DNA of 64,000 nt, taken from positions 178,299-242,298 of the forward strand of contig NZ_JAGMUL010000014.1 of assembly GCF_019049285.1 (NCBI RefSeq), given 5' to 3'. Position 1 is the stretch's first letter, and every line of letters starts with the position of its first letter. This document shows, in pieces, positions 37,313-44,858 of this stretch. The notes below the pieces were generated by a model that saw nothing but the letters and a program-made list of their open reading frames with translations, was not told the origin of the DNA and did not search any database. This stretch comes from Streptomyces sp. AC550_RSS872 (lineage in GTDB: Bacteria > Actinomycetota > Actinomycetes > Streptomycetales > Streptomycetaceae). A program made the translations under genes and the position numbers.

Positions 37313-37394
37313 GCTTGTTCTTCACGTCCGACGATTGCCTGTCCGGGCGATCATCTTCGGGGCCTCGTTCGAAGCCGGAGCATAAAGAACAAGC
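37313..37394. repeat. Widely spaced 10-bp inverted repeat
   Basis: GCTTGTTCTT (37313-37322) and AAGAACAAGC (37385-37394) are perfect inverted repeats bracketing 62 bp between the ArsR stop and the convergent epoxide hydrolase stop. They may form a long transcription-ending hairpin or be the relic of a small mobile element. Confidence 0.5.
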
Positions 37395-37422
37395 CAAGCG
37401 GTCACACTCGGCCCTACACCGG

Positions 37423-38391
37423 TCACCCCCGCAGCCCCGCCAGGAACTCGATCAGCGCGGCGTTCACTTCCTCGGGCCGCTCCTGCTGGGTCCAGTGGCC
37501 GCAGCCCGGCAGGAGGATCGGCTCGGCGCGCAGGTTGGGCATCAACTCCGGGAGCTTCGCGATGAGTTCCGGCGTACCCGGAAAGGCCGGCACCAGGTCA
37601 CGGTCGCCGTACATGTACAGCGCGGGCGCGCTTACGACCGCGCCATGCCAGGCGGCGGTCAGCTCCCAGTTGCGGTCGAGGTTGCGGTACCAGTTCAGGG
37701 CGCCGGTGAACCCCTTGGCGTAGCTCTCCGTGAGCTCATCCAGGTCCTCCTCGGTGAGCCAGTCCGGCAGCACCTCGGGGTCGGTCATGCCGGCGAGCCA
37801 ACCCTGCTCCGGGTCGGCCACCAGGGCCTGCTCCGGGCGTCCGGCGCCGGGGGCGTCACCGGAGGCGGAGTAGAACAGCTTGCGCAGGGCGGTGCGTGTG
37901 TCCAGGGCGAACTCGGCGTCGGCGACCCCGGGCCGCTCGAAGTAGTTCCAGTAGAACCGCCCGCCGAACTGCTCCTGCATGGCAGCGAGCGGCGGACGTT
38001 CCCCGCGGAACGGCGGCGGCACACTCAGCCCCGCCACGCCACGCACCACGTCGGGCCGCAGCAGCGCGGTGTGCCAGGCCACCGGTGCGCCCCAGTCGTG
38101 TCCGACGACGAACGCCTCCTCCTCACCCAGGGCGTGGATCAGCCCGATCACGTCCCCGACGAGGTGGAGGATGCTGTACGCGTCCACGCTCTCCGGGTGA
38201 TCACTGAGGCCGTACCCCCGCTGATCGGGAGCGACCACCCGGAACCCGGCGGCGGCCAGCGGGCCGAACTGGTGGCGCCAGGAATGCCAGGACTCGGGAA
38301 AGCCGTGCAGCAGCACGACGAGCGGGCCCTCGCCCTCCTCCGCGATGTGCAGCCGGATGCCGTTCACGTCGATCATGCGGTGCTCAACCAT
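37423..38391 (-). CDS. Epoxide hydrolase-type alpha/beta hydrolase
   Basis: 322 aa from ATG 38391 (MVEHRMIDVNGIRLH). Soluble epoxide hydrolase features: LLHGFPESWHSWRHQ (HGxP oxyanion motif), DQRGYGLSDHPE, nucleophile elbow VVGHDWGAPVAW with Asp, cap region with the Tyr-rich YWNYFERPGVADAEF, and GCGHWTQQERPEEVN with the catalytic His. Hydrolyses an epoxide to a diol; physiological substrate unknown. TAAGCT ends 7 nt before the ATG with no Shine-Dalgarno, so it is likely leaderless. Confidence 0.88.
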   Translation of the reverse strand: MVEHRMIDVNGIRLHIAEEGEGPLVVLLHGFPESWHSWRHQFGPLAAAGFRVVAPDQRGYGLSDHPESVDAYSILHLVGDVIGLIHALGEEEAFVVGHDWGAPVAWHTALLRPDVVRGVAGLSVPPPFRGERPPLAAMQEQFGGRFYWNYFERPGVADAEFALDTRTALRKLFYSASGDAPGAGRPEQALVADPEQGWLAGMTDPEVLPDWLTEEDLDELTESYAKGFTGALNWYRNLDRNWELTAAWHGAVVSAPALYMYGDRDLVPAFPGTPELIAKLPELMPNLRAEPILLPGCGHWTQQERPEEVNAALIEFLAGLRG

Positions 38392-38449
38392 GGGGGCGAG
38401 CTTACGCCTGTACGGTACAAGCAATTGCTGGCGCGTGCCGCCTGCCCGA

Positions 38450-38629
38450 CTATCCGAACTGCCGAATGAAGGCCTGCCAGCCGTCGCGGGAGACGGTGAG
38501 GAGGGGGCCGTCCTGCTGCTTGCTGTCGCGGACGGCTCGGCCGCCGGGGGCTGTTTCGGCGACCTCGACGCAGGCGTTCTCCTGTCCCGAGTACGACGAC
38601 TTCCAGAAGGGGCTTACGACCTCGGTCAC
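38450..38629 (-). CDS. DUF397 protein (WhiJ-partner/BldB-like)
   Basis: 59 aa from GTG 38629 (GGAAG 7 nt upstream); longer starts to 38695 are possible. DUF397 hallmark: FWKSSYSGQENACVEVAE ... AVRDSKQQDGPLLTVSRDGW. Members pair with XRE-DUF5753 regulators in Streptomyces and modulate their activity (Scr1/Scr2 and WhiJ-type pairs). Its nearest XRE partner is 3.5 kb away on the same strand, past an inserted TnpB-like gene. It is divergent from the ATPase gene with 34 bp between starts. Confidence 0.85.
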   Translation of the reverse strand: MTEVVSPFWKSSYSGQENACVEVAETAPGGRAVRDSKQQDGPLLTVSRDGWQAFIRQFG

Positions 38630-38663
38630 GATGTGTCTTCCTTCAGGGAGGTACAGCACCCCC

Positions 38664-39119
38664 ATGCCCGCAACCGAAACCTTCCGCATCCCCAAGCACA
38701 GGCGACACGTACCAACCGCCCGTCAACACATCCGCAAGGCCCTCGCGGACTGGGGCGTCACGGACGAACTGGCCGACGACGTCACCTTGTTGGCGAACGA
38801 ACTCGTCACCAACGCCGTGACCCACTGCCGGGTCTCCTACGCCGAGGTAAAGGTCACGCTCACCCACCTGGGCCCGGAGCTGGTCCTGGAAGTGGCCGAC
38901 CCCGACCGGAACAGACTCCCCCAACCCCACGCCTCCGGCCCCGACGAAGAGAGCGGACGCGGACTCACGCTCGTGGCGGGGCTGGCCGACTCCTGGGGGT
39001 TGGGAACTGCTGATGACCGACCGTGTTTGAGCGCGTTGGAGTGTGCACGAGTGAGTGAGCAGTGCGGCCGCGGTGCGCACGAATTCAGGGGAACGGAAGT
39101 TCTTGACCCGAATGCGTGA
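38664..39119 (+). CDS. Anti-sigma-type ATP-binding protein (HATPase_c_2), C-terminus frameshifted
   Basis: 151 codons from ATG 38664, with GGGAGG upstream. GHKL fold: N box VTLLANELVTNAVTHCR, G1 LEVADPDRNRLPQ, G2 ESGRGLTLVAGLADSWG. Related RsbW-like proteins continue with W-E-L-L. Here that sequence (WELLMTDRV, stop 39026-39028) is found in the next frame because of an apparent extra T near 39000, and the actual frame runs on into unrelated residues (LGTADDRPCLSAL) until 39119. The catalytic boxes are complete, but the last strand is altered. Such proteins sit in WhiJ/AbaA-type islands. Confidence 0.75.
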   Translation: MPATETFRIPKHRRHVPTARQHIRKALADWGVTDELADDVTLLANELVTNAVTHCRVSYAEVKVTLTHLGPELVLEVADPDRNRLPQPHASGPDEESGRGLTLVAGLADSWGLGTADDRPCLSALECARVSEQCGRGAHEFRGTEVLDPNA

Positions 39120-39187
39120 CCCATTTGGGAGATGCTCGTTGGGTGTGGTGACGGGGATCTTCGGCACTGGGTTGGGGGTGAGAGGGG

Positions 39188-40816
39188 ATGGGCGGGCTGC
39201 GTGAGGTGGCAGCACCGTTTGTCGCCCTCGGTCCGTCCGGCGTCGCGGTCCGTGCCCGGCTCAAGCACCTCACGCCCCGGGACGAGAAGGTGCTCAGGCT
39301 GGTCGGCGACCATCTCGGCACACTGGCCGGGCGGGATCTCAGGGCCCGGTGTGCTGCCGGACTCCTGCACGATGCGGACGCGTGGGCGGTGCGTAAGCGG
39401 GCCCTGACGGGGGATTCGTCCTCGAGGTGGGCCGGGTCGATCACGAAGGCCACGCACGATCAGTGGGGGCTGGCCCGGCGCGCCCAGGCGGCGCACGTGA
39501 AGGGCCTTGAGGCCGGTGTGCGCACGATCGCGCACCGGTTGTCGCTGCCGGTGGGTGAGCCAGGGACCAGACGGGCGCCGGGCGGGTACCGCACCCGGCA
39601 GGAGTGGCACGCCAAGTCCCGCCGCCTGCACGTGCTGGCCGACCGTCTTCAGGCTGAGCAGGCGGACCGCGAGGCCGGGCGGGTGCGGGTCGTACGGGGC
39701 GGCAAGCGGCTACTGAACACCCGGCACAACCTCGACCAGGCCAGGCCGAGCGAGGAGGTCTGGCGCCGTCGGTGGGAAACGGAGCGCCGGTTCCTCCAGG
39801 CTGACGGCGAGGCCGGGAAGCGGTTCGGCAACGAGACGATCCGGGTCACGCCAGAGGGCGAGGCGAGCATCAAACTGCCCGCGCCGCTCGCCCACTTGGC
39901 CAACAGCAAGCACGGTCGGTACGTGCTCGCTGCCCGGGTTGTCTTCCACCACCGGGGCCAGGAGTGGGCGGACCGCACCACCGCGAACCGTGCTGTGGCC
40001 TATCGCATCCACGAGGACGTCCAGCGCGGCCGCTGGTACCTGACCGCCTCCTGGCAGATCCCGCCGGTCAAGACCGTGCCCCTGGCCCAGGCACGGGCCG
40101 ACGGACTCGTCGGCGTCGACACCAATGCCGACCATCTGGCCGCCTGGCGGCTCGACGTCCACGGCAACCCGGTCGGCGCCCCACACCGGTTCGACTACGA
40201 CCTGTCCGGCACCGCCCAGCACCGGGACGCCCAGGTCCGCCACGCCCTGATCCGGCTGCTGCACTTCGCCCAGCGCCACAACCTGGCCATCGCCGTCGAG
40301 GACCTGGACTTCACCGCGGAGAAGACCCGGGAGAAGCACGGGCGCCGCAAACGCTTCCGCCAGCTGATCTCCGGCATGCCCGTGGCCAGGCTGCGGGCCC
40401 GGCTGACGTCGATGGCCGCCGAACTCGGCATCCCGGTCGTCGCCGTCGACCCGGCCTACACCTCCCGGTGGGGTGCCCAGCATTGGCAGAAACCCCTCAC
40501 CGGCAAGAACAGGAAGACAACTCGCCACCACGCGGCAGCGGTGGCGATCGGAAGGCGCGCCCTGGGGCATCCGATCCGGCGACGGACGGCACCGCCCCCA
40601 CACGACCGGAGTGATCGTGTGGGGCATCGGACCGTCCAGGCCGGGCCGGTGGCCCTGGGGCGTGAGGGAGCCCGCCCCCGTATTCCCGGACCACGGACAC
40701 GATCCGCTGGCGCTGGATACGGAGCGAAAGCGGGGGACCAGTGTGCCCAGCACCGTTCGGGGCACGCGGCTGAGCATGCGTCCTGGCAACAGGACTCACT
40801 CCCGCTCAGTCCTTAG
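39188..40816 (+). CDS. TnpB-related RNA-guided-nuclease-like protein (IS200/IS605 accessory group)
   Basis: 542 aa. N-terminal helical/RNA-binding portion rich in Arg (about 1-300), then a RuvC-like core: GLVGVDTNADHLAAW (RuvC-I Asp), AIAVEDLDFTAEKT (RuvC-II Glu), VVAVDPAYTSRWGAQHW. In the third motif, where TnpB has an Asp, the sequence reads TTRHHAAAVAIGRRALG, and there is no CxxC zinc ribbon. The C-terminal tail ends QQDSLPLSP, like full-length Streptomyces relatives. No tnpA is present. It appears inserted in the WhiJ-like island; sequence to its right is a gene remnant. Confidence 0.8.
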   Translation: MGGLREVAAPFVALGPSGVAVRARLKHLTPRDEKVLRLVGDHLGTLAGRDLRARCAAGLLHDADAWAVRKRALTGDSSSRWAGSITKATHDQWGLARRAQAAHVKGLEAGVRTIAHRLSLPVGEPGTRRAPGGYRTRQEWHAKSRRLHVLADRLQAEQADREAGRVRVVRGGKRLLNTRHNLDQARPSEEVWRRRWETERRFLQADGEAGKRFGNETIRVTPEGEASIKLPAPLAHLANSKHGRYVLAARVVFHHRGQEWADRTTANRAVAYRIHEDVQRGRWYLTASWQIPPVKTVPLAQARADGLVGVDTNADHLAAWRLDVHGNPVGAPHRFDYDLSGTAQHRDAQVRHALIRLLHFAQRHNLAIAVEDLDFTAEKTREKHGRRKRFRQLISGMPVARLRARLTSMAAELGIPVVAVDPAYTSRWGAQHWQKPLTGKNRKTTRHHAAAVAIGRRALGHPIRRRTAPPPHDRSDRVGHRTVQAGPVALGREGARPRIPGPRTRSAGAGYGAKAGDQCAQHRSGHAAEHASWQQDSLPLSP

Positions 40817-41191
40817 GAACGGTACCGGCAGGAGCCGTACGCGAAGTGCGTGTGGGCCCGGTTCATGCTCACCCAGGAGCCGGAGAGGGCCGGCAGTGTT
40901 CCGGCTTTTTATGACTACGTCGCCCGCCTGCTCACCCGGCCGCGCTCCAACGGCCGCCCCGAGCTGGATGATTGGGTCCTCCCACCGGAACCACCCGCAC
41001 CGGACCCGTAGGTATGGCGGCTCCCGAACCCGTACGACGCCCGTTGGCGCCGTTGGTCCAGACGCAACCGCACGGCCGGCCGCTACCTTCCCTTCCCGCC
41101 CGAGGAAGCCTGCTGGCGGCGCCCGCCCCGCCGCCCCCAGACTCCGCTCTGGCACACGGGGGACGATCCGGTACGCCCGTACGTGCTGCGC
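40817..41191 (+). pseudogene. Remnants of small hypothetical genes after the TnpB-like gene
   Basis: Two coding-like blocks lie in one frame, separated by a TAG at 41010-41012. The first (ERYRQEPYAKCVWARFMLTQ, then AFYDYVARLLTRPRSNGRPE) starts without a start codon exactly after the TnpB-like gene. The second (WRLPNPYDARWRRWSRRNRT, then DDPVRPYVLRSG) also lacks an ATG/GTG and runs into the 3' end of the convergent regulator. Both resemble small proteins found near XRE/DUF397 genes in Streptomyces, so I read them as 3' remnants left by the insertion. Confidence 0.45.
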
Positions 41192-41809
41192 TCAGGCGTC
41201 GAGGTCTCGTCGTACCCGGGCCACGATGCGCCTGGCTTCCGAGCCGTACACGGCAGACGCGGCGTGCATCTCCCAGACCCGTCGGTGCAGAGCGATCGCA
41301 TCCGCGTCGTCGAGCCAGTGCTCGGCGTACCAGTCCTCAATCACGACGAGACGGTCTTCCACCATCGTGAAGGCATTGCCGACCGGCAACCGGAGCACGG
41401 CATCGAACGGCACCACTCCGAGGCGGACACTGTCGAGGTCCAACACCGCAAGGATCCGGTACAGTTGCCCCGCCATGACCTCCGGTGAACCGAGTCGGGC
41501 GCACAGCGCCCCTTCCCAGATCAGCTGGTGCAACTCTTTGCCGGGCAGGTGCAGCCACTCCTGCCGCTTCATCCGCGCACGTACCGCGTCGTCCGTGTCC
41601 CTGGTGGTGTTCCTCAGTTCTGCGAGACTTTCGAAGACGCAGCGCGCGTAGTCGGCCGTCTGGAACAGGCCGGGGACGATGTCGGGCTCCCAGGCTCGCA
41701 AGCTCTGTGAGGCGCGGACCAGGGAGTCCCACTCCTCCTGGACAGGCCGATGCCCGGCTTCCAGTCGTTCCTGCCAGGGGCGTACCTGCTGGCTTCCCTC
41801 GTTCATCAC
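41192..41809 (-). CDS. Standalone DUF5753 protein, no HTH
   Basis: 205 aa, ATG 41809 (or 41806). The whole length matches the DUF5753 ligand/partner domain (SLRAWEPDIVPGLFQTADYARCVF, LIWEGALCARLGSPEVMAGQLYRIL, VRLGVVPFDAVLRLPVGNAFTMVED). The usual N-terminal XRE HTH of about 70 residues is missing, and the upstream 14 bp join the next regulator gene. It may be a truncated paralogue or a dedicated partner that sequesters DUF397 or the full-length XRE protein encoded just upstream in the same operon. Confidence 0.8.
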   Translation of the reverse strand: MMNEGSQQVRPWQERLEAGHRPVQEEWDSLVRASQSLRAWEPDIVPGLFQTADYARCVFESLAELRNTTRDTDDAVRARMKRQEWLHLPGKELHQLIWEGALCARLGSPEVMAGQLYRILAVLDLDSVRLGVVPFDAVLRLPVGNAFTMVEDRLVVIEDWYAEHWLDDADAIALHRRVWEMHAASAVYGSEARRIVARVRRDLDA

Positions 41810-41823
41810 GGTTTCCCTCTTCC

Positions 41824-42675
41824 TCAGCCCAGCGCGTCGATGGCCTTCACGATCAGGGATCGGGCGTCCGCTCCGTACACAGCCATGCTCCGGAGTTGTT
41901 CGAATGCTTTTAGGTAGAGCGCGATCTCGGAGGGCTGGGTGACGCGGACACGGGCCGACATCAGTTCCACCGAGACGAGTGTGTCGTCGTATATGTGGAA
42001 CAACTCCTTTGGCCCCATGACCCGTTCACGGGTTGAAATGGGGATGATGCCCAGCGACACCGACGGCAAGGCCCCAGCCGTGAGCAGATAGCCGAGCTGC
42101 GCCGCCATCGCGTCGTCGTCGCCCAACCGGTACCGCAGAACGCTCTCTTCGATCAGCAGGACGAAACGGTGCCCCGGTTCGTGGATGATTCGCGAGCGCT
42201 CGACGCGTGCCACCGCTGCCTCTGCGGAGTCGTCGGGGATGCCGAGCAACCGGGCATTGGCAGAGAGCACGGCGCGCGCATACCCCTCGGTCTGGAGAAA
42301 GCCGGGGACCAGGGCGGGTGAGTAGACGCGGAACAGTTCCGTAGAACGGTGGAGTTCCGCGACGCTGTTCTGAAGGCGCTTCAGGCCGCCGCGGGCCTTG
42401 CGCCGCCATTCGCTGTACTGCGACTCGGCGTCCCTGGACTCGGCGATGATGTCCGCGGCCTGGTCCGCAGCACCGCACGCGGCGCACCAGCGGCGTATGT
42501 CGTCGGGAGTGGGCGGTGTACGTGCGTTTTCCAGACGGGAGGTCTTCGGGTGGGTCCAGCCGCAGCGCTCGGCCAGCTCACTCCCGGTGATACCCGCATC
42601 CGCGCGCAGATCCCGCAACCGCCGCGCGACGCGTTCACGCGCGGCCTGCGCTGAGGAGGATGGGGAATTGGGCAC
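41824..42675 (-). CDS. XRE-family regulator with DUF5753 (WhiJ-like)
   Basis: 283 aa from GTG 42675, the usual length of the family. HTH at about 15-70 (RVARRLRDLRADAGITGSEL ... CGWTHPKTSRLENARTPPTP), then DUF5753 (about 95-280: SPALVPGFLQTEGYARAVLS, FVLLIEESVLRYRLGDDDAM, VSLGIIPISTRERVMGPKE). WhiJ-like proteins repress developmental genes and are tuned by DUF397 partners. It is followed by the HTH-less paralogue (14-bp gap) and preceded by the DUF6879 gene (23-bp gap), so these form one leftward operon. Confidence 0.88.
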   Translation of the reverse strand: MPNSPSSSAQAARERVARRLRDLRADAGITGSELAERCGWTHPKTSRLENARTPPTPDDIRRWCAACGAADQAADIIAESRDAESQYSEWRRKARGGLKRLQNSVAELHRSTELFRVYSPALVPGFLQTEGYARAVLSANARLLGIPDDSAEAAVARVERSRIIHEPGHRFVLLIEESVLRYRLGDDDAMAAQLGYLLTAGALPSVSLGIIPISTRERVMGPKELFHIYDDTLVSVELMSARVRVTQPSEIALYLKAFEQLRSMAVYGADARSLIVKAIDALG

Positions 42676-42698
42676 GACCTGACCGTACGCCTTGCGCG

Positions 42699-43226
42699 CT
42701 AGCTGATCCTGTAGTCCTCGTGTGGGGTCGCTCGCGCCCACACCGCCTCGAACGCCTCGGCGCACAGTTTCGCCGCGGCCGGATCCTCGCTGATCTCGCC
42801 TCCACCGGACGCGCCGTCCCCGGTGAAGTGGTTCCAGCGGATGAGCCGTTCGTCCAGGAGCCAGAAGTCGTTGCCGGGCAGTGCGATGTCGGATGCCTGC
42901 CGCCTCGGCAGCCACCGCACCTGTTCGCCGGCACCGATGTTGACCTGCGTGCCCGCATGCTCGTAGCGGATGTAGTCACTGACCGGCTCCGACACGATAC
43001 GGGCGCGGCGCACGACCACGCCACGAGCGACCGTTCGGCGGATGAGGCTTGTCCAAGGGCCCCAGTGCGGGGACTCCGGGTCGTTGTCCCGTTCTCCCGT
43101 CCGCTGCCAGTGACCGAAATTGTCGGCCTCACCGGCGACTCCGTATGCGTCTCGCATCTCCAGATGGACAGCCGAGTGCTGTGCACCGTCCAGGAGTTCA
43201 GTGAAGCTCGGCACGTTCTGCGGCAT
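42699..43226 (-). CDS. DUF6879-family protein
   Basis: 175 aa from ATG 43226. Characteristic of the actinobacterial family: LEMRDAYGVAGEADNFGHW, VVRRARIVSEPVSDYIRYEH, AGEQVRWLPRRQASDIALPG, NDFWLLDERLIRWNHFTGDG. Function unknown; genes of this family nearly always lie beside XRE-DUF5753 regulators, as here. Its start lies 29 bp inside the preceding small gene. Confidence 0.85.
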   Translation of the reverse strand: MPQNVPSFTELLDGAQHSAVHLEMRDAYGVAGEADNFGHWQRTGERDNDPESPHWGPWTSLIRRTVARGVVVRRARIVSEPVSDYIRYEHAGTQVNIGAGEQVRWLPRRQASDIALPGNDFWLLDERLIRWNHFTGDGASGGGEISEDPAAAKLCAEAFEAVWARATPHEDYRIS

Positions 43227-43458
43227 TGCACGCCTCCCTCAAGATCGGCACCATGCGGGCCGGGACACGAACCACTGCCTCATGGTCCGGGATTCCCACC
43301 GCGTGGCCGGGCACCTCGAACGCGGCGCATTGCGCTTCGAGTTCGCTGTCCGGCTTCCATCCCTGGATGACCACTTCGTTCCTGGTCTCGTCGATCCAAA
43401 CGGTGGGACTCTCCTCTGTTTCAGTGTTCGGATCGATCCCGATGAATCGTAATGCCAT
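43198..43458 (-). CDS. Small conserved protein of WhiJ-like island
   Basis: 86 aa from ATG 43458, with GGAGG 7 nt upstream; frames to 43584 were rejected because they cross the promoter. Acidic: MALRFIGIDPNTETEESPTV, WIDETRNEVVIQGWKPDSEL, VPGHAVGIPDHEAVVRVPAR. It resembles small proteins co-occurring with XRE/DUF6879 genes in Streptomyces; no function known. First gene of the four-gene leftward operon. Confidence 0.75.
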   Translation of the reverse strand: MALRFIGIDPNTETEESPTVWIDETRNEVVIQGWKPDSELEAQCAAFEVPGHAVGIPDHEAVVRVPARMVPILREACNAAERAELH

Positions 43459-43487
43459 TGCTGCCTCCGGCATGCTGGACGTTCGCA

Positions 43488-43580
43488 GATGTTCACAATT
43501 GTCAACGCAGCAAGGCGCCGGATCAAGAGAAAAATCGGCCACGAACAGGCTCAGCAAAGAGGTGTGAACATCCATGAACA
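43488..43580. promoter_or_regulatory. Divergent control region with TGAACATC repeats
   Basis: TGAACATC occurs at 43563-43570 and 43573-43580 (plus strand) and inverted near 43483-43490; nearby GTTGACAATTGTGAAC (minus strand, about 43488-43503) is a near-perfect palindrome, GTTnACAATTGTnAAC, that includes a TTGACA -35. The low GC of this stretch and its position between divergent gene sets suit a WhiJ/XRE operator. Exact limits are approximate. Confidence 0.5.
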
Positions 43581-43689
43581 TCACTGGTGATGGTCACCAC
43601 CAGACCCTTAACGTCCTGACCTACAGCAACCCCGCGGCGAGGCATCGCAGCCTCCCGAGGCATGGCCGGCACCACTGAGGAGCGCCAAC

Positions 43690-43932
43690 ATGAGGCAGGG
43701 CACAGCTCATCCGTCGGCCACCGCCGTACGGAACCCGTCCAAACCTTCGGCACAGCTGCCCAACTGCTTCGACGCATGGCTCTTGGACTGCGCACCGGCC
43801 CCCGATTGCAAGGTATGTGCCGCGAACTGGCGGCAGCTCCTCGCTTGCAAGCAAGCCGGTGACCTCGTGCGGGCCGCGCGCCACGCCACCGAGATCCGGG
43901 ATCACTCCTCCGGGGTGCACGGAAGGCTGTAG
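43690..43932 (+). CDS. Small cysteine-containing hypothetical protein
   Basis: 80 aa; ATG 43690 with GAGGAG 7 nt upstream. Four Cys in NCFDAWLLDCAPAPDCKVCA and one in LLACKQAGD could bind a metal; the tail RAARHATEIRDHS is typical of a small Streptomyces family found beside DUF397/XRE genes. Function unknown. Probably co-transcribed with the DUF397 gene 48 bp downstream. Confidence 0.75.
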   Translation: MRQGTAHPSATAVRNPSKPSAQLPNCFDAWLLDCAPAPDCKVCAANWRQLLACKQAGDLVRAARHATEIRDHSSGVHGRL

Positions 43933-43980
43933 AGCAACCGCCGTTGCCCGACTCCCCACAGGAAACAGGAAGGTGCAGCG

Positions 43981-44214
43981 ATGCCGAACGAAAACGACCT
44001 GTACTCCCTCGACCTCTCCGACACCCCGTTCGTGAAGGCGTGCGGCGGCAACACTCACCCGGACGGCGAGTCGTGCGTAACGCTGGCCAAGATCGGCGAC
44101 GGCGCCTGGGCCCTCGGCGACAGCAAGCGCCCGGACGTACAACCGCTCCGCTTCACCACGGAGGAACTGGCCGTGGCCGGCATCGACCCGGCGCGCTTCG
44201 GCCTGTCCGTCTGA
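43981..44214 (+). CDS. DUF397 protein
   Basis: 77 aa, ATG 43981 with GGAAGG upstream. DUF397-like: LYSLDLSDTPFVKACGGNTH, ESCVTLAKIGDGAWALGDSK, PLRFTTEELAVAG. Compared with the 38450 copy it is acidic and divergent (no KSSYS motif), so the two DUF397 genes are not recent duplicates. Likely antagonist or co-regulator of the divergently encoded XRE-DUF5753 protein. A strong terminator follows. Confidence 0.75.
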   Translation: MPNENDLYSLDLSDTPFVKACGGNTHPDGESCVTLAKIGDGAWALGDSKRPDVQPLRFTTEELAVAGIDPARFGLSV

Positions 44215-44239
44215 GCCATCCCCCCACCCCCTCCCACAG

Positions 44240-44280
44240 CCGGTCCTGGTCCGGGCAGCCATGCCCAGGACCAGGACCGG
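44240..44280 (+). terminator. Terminator after DUF397 gene
   Basis: Perfect 13-bp stem CCGGTCCTGGTCC / GGACCAGGACCGG with inner GGGC/GCCC pairs. It also argues against the 44261 start of the next gene. Confidence 0.8.
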
Positions 44281-44323
44281 CCGACTCACACGCATCGACA
44301 CCGAACCCGAACAGGGACAACCC

Positions 44324-44794
44324 GTGCACCACCACGGATACCTCTGGACCGGCCCGAAGGCCCGCTTCGACCAGGAGGCACTGCGCCGCCCGCCCCACCC
44401 CGAACCGCCCCCAGCAGGCAGCAGGCCGGAACTGCTCCAGCGATACCGCGAGGTCGCCGCGGAGTTCCCCACATCGGATCTGCCGCCACTGGAAACGGCG
44501 TACTGGCTCGTCAAACCACGCTCGCTGGTCCGTGGCACCTGGCAAGACCCGAGGGCAGGGGCCGCCTGGCTCAGCGACCGGTTGACGGAGTACGCGCCAC
44601 GGTTCGCCTCCCCGGCCCAGCGCGATGTCCGTCACCTCACCCGACTCGTCACCTCCACCGCCGATCGGCTGGCAGCAGGCAGCGACGTGTCCCTGGGCTT
44701 CTACCTCGAACGGCCCTCATACCTTTCCCTGGCCTTGGTGAGGTGCGACCCGAGTCACGACCGCCGCGGCCTCCCGTGTCCGCTGAAAAGATGA
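44324..44794 (+). CDS. Conserved hypothetical protein of XRE/DUF397 islands
   Basis: 156 aa from GTG 44324, with AGGGAC spaced 5 nt; ATG 44261 sits in the terminator hairpin. Sequence: HHHGYLWTGPKARFDQEALR, LQRYREVAAEFPTSDLPPLE, YWLVKPRSLVRGTWQDPRAG, SLGFYLERPSYLSLALVRC. This family recurs in Streptomyces accessory regions; no catalytic motif is visible and the N-terminal His cluster may be coincidental. Ends at a bidirectional terminator. Confidence 0.75.
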   Translation: MHHHGYLWTGPKARFDQEALRRPPHPEPPPAGSRPELLQRYREVAAEFPTSDLPPLETAYWLVKPRSLVRGTWQDPRAGAAWLSDRLTEYAPRFASPAQRDVRHLTRLVTSTADRLAAGSDVSLGFYLERPSYLSLALVRCDPSHDRRGLPCPLKR

Positions 44795-44858
44795 CGGCAT
44801 CGTCGACACCCCCGGCGGGCGACCCGGCGTGGTCGCCCCCCACGACCCCCACGACCCC

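Noticed and set aside
38664-44794. Calling the WhiJ-like island a phage-defence system
   Set aside because: No nuclease, NADase or abortive-infection effector domain is visible apart from the TnpB-related gene; regulatory or toxin-antitoxin-like roles fit the known families better.
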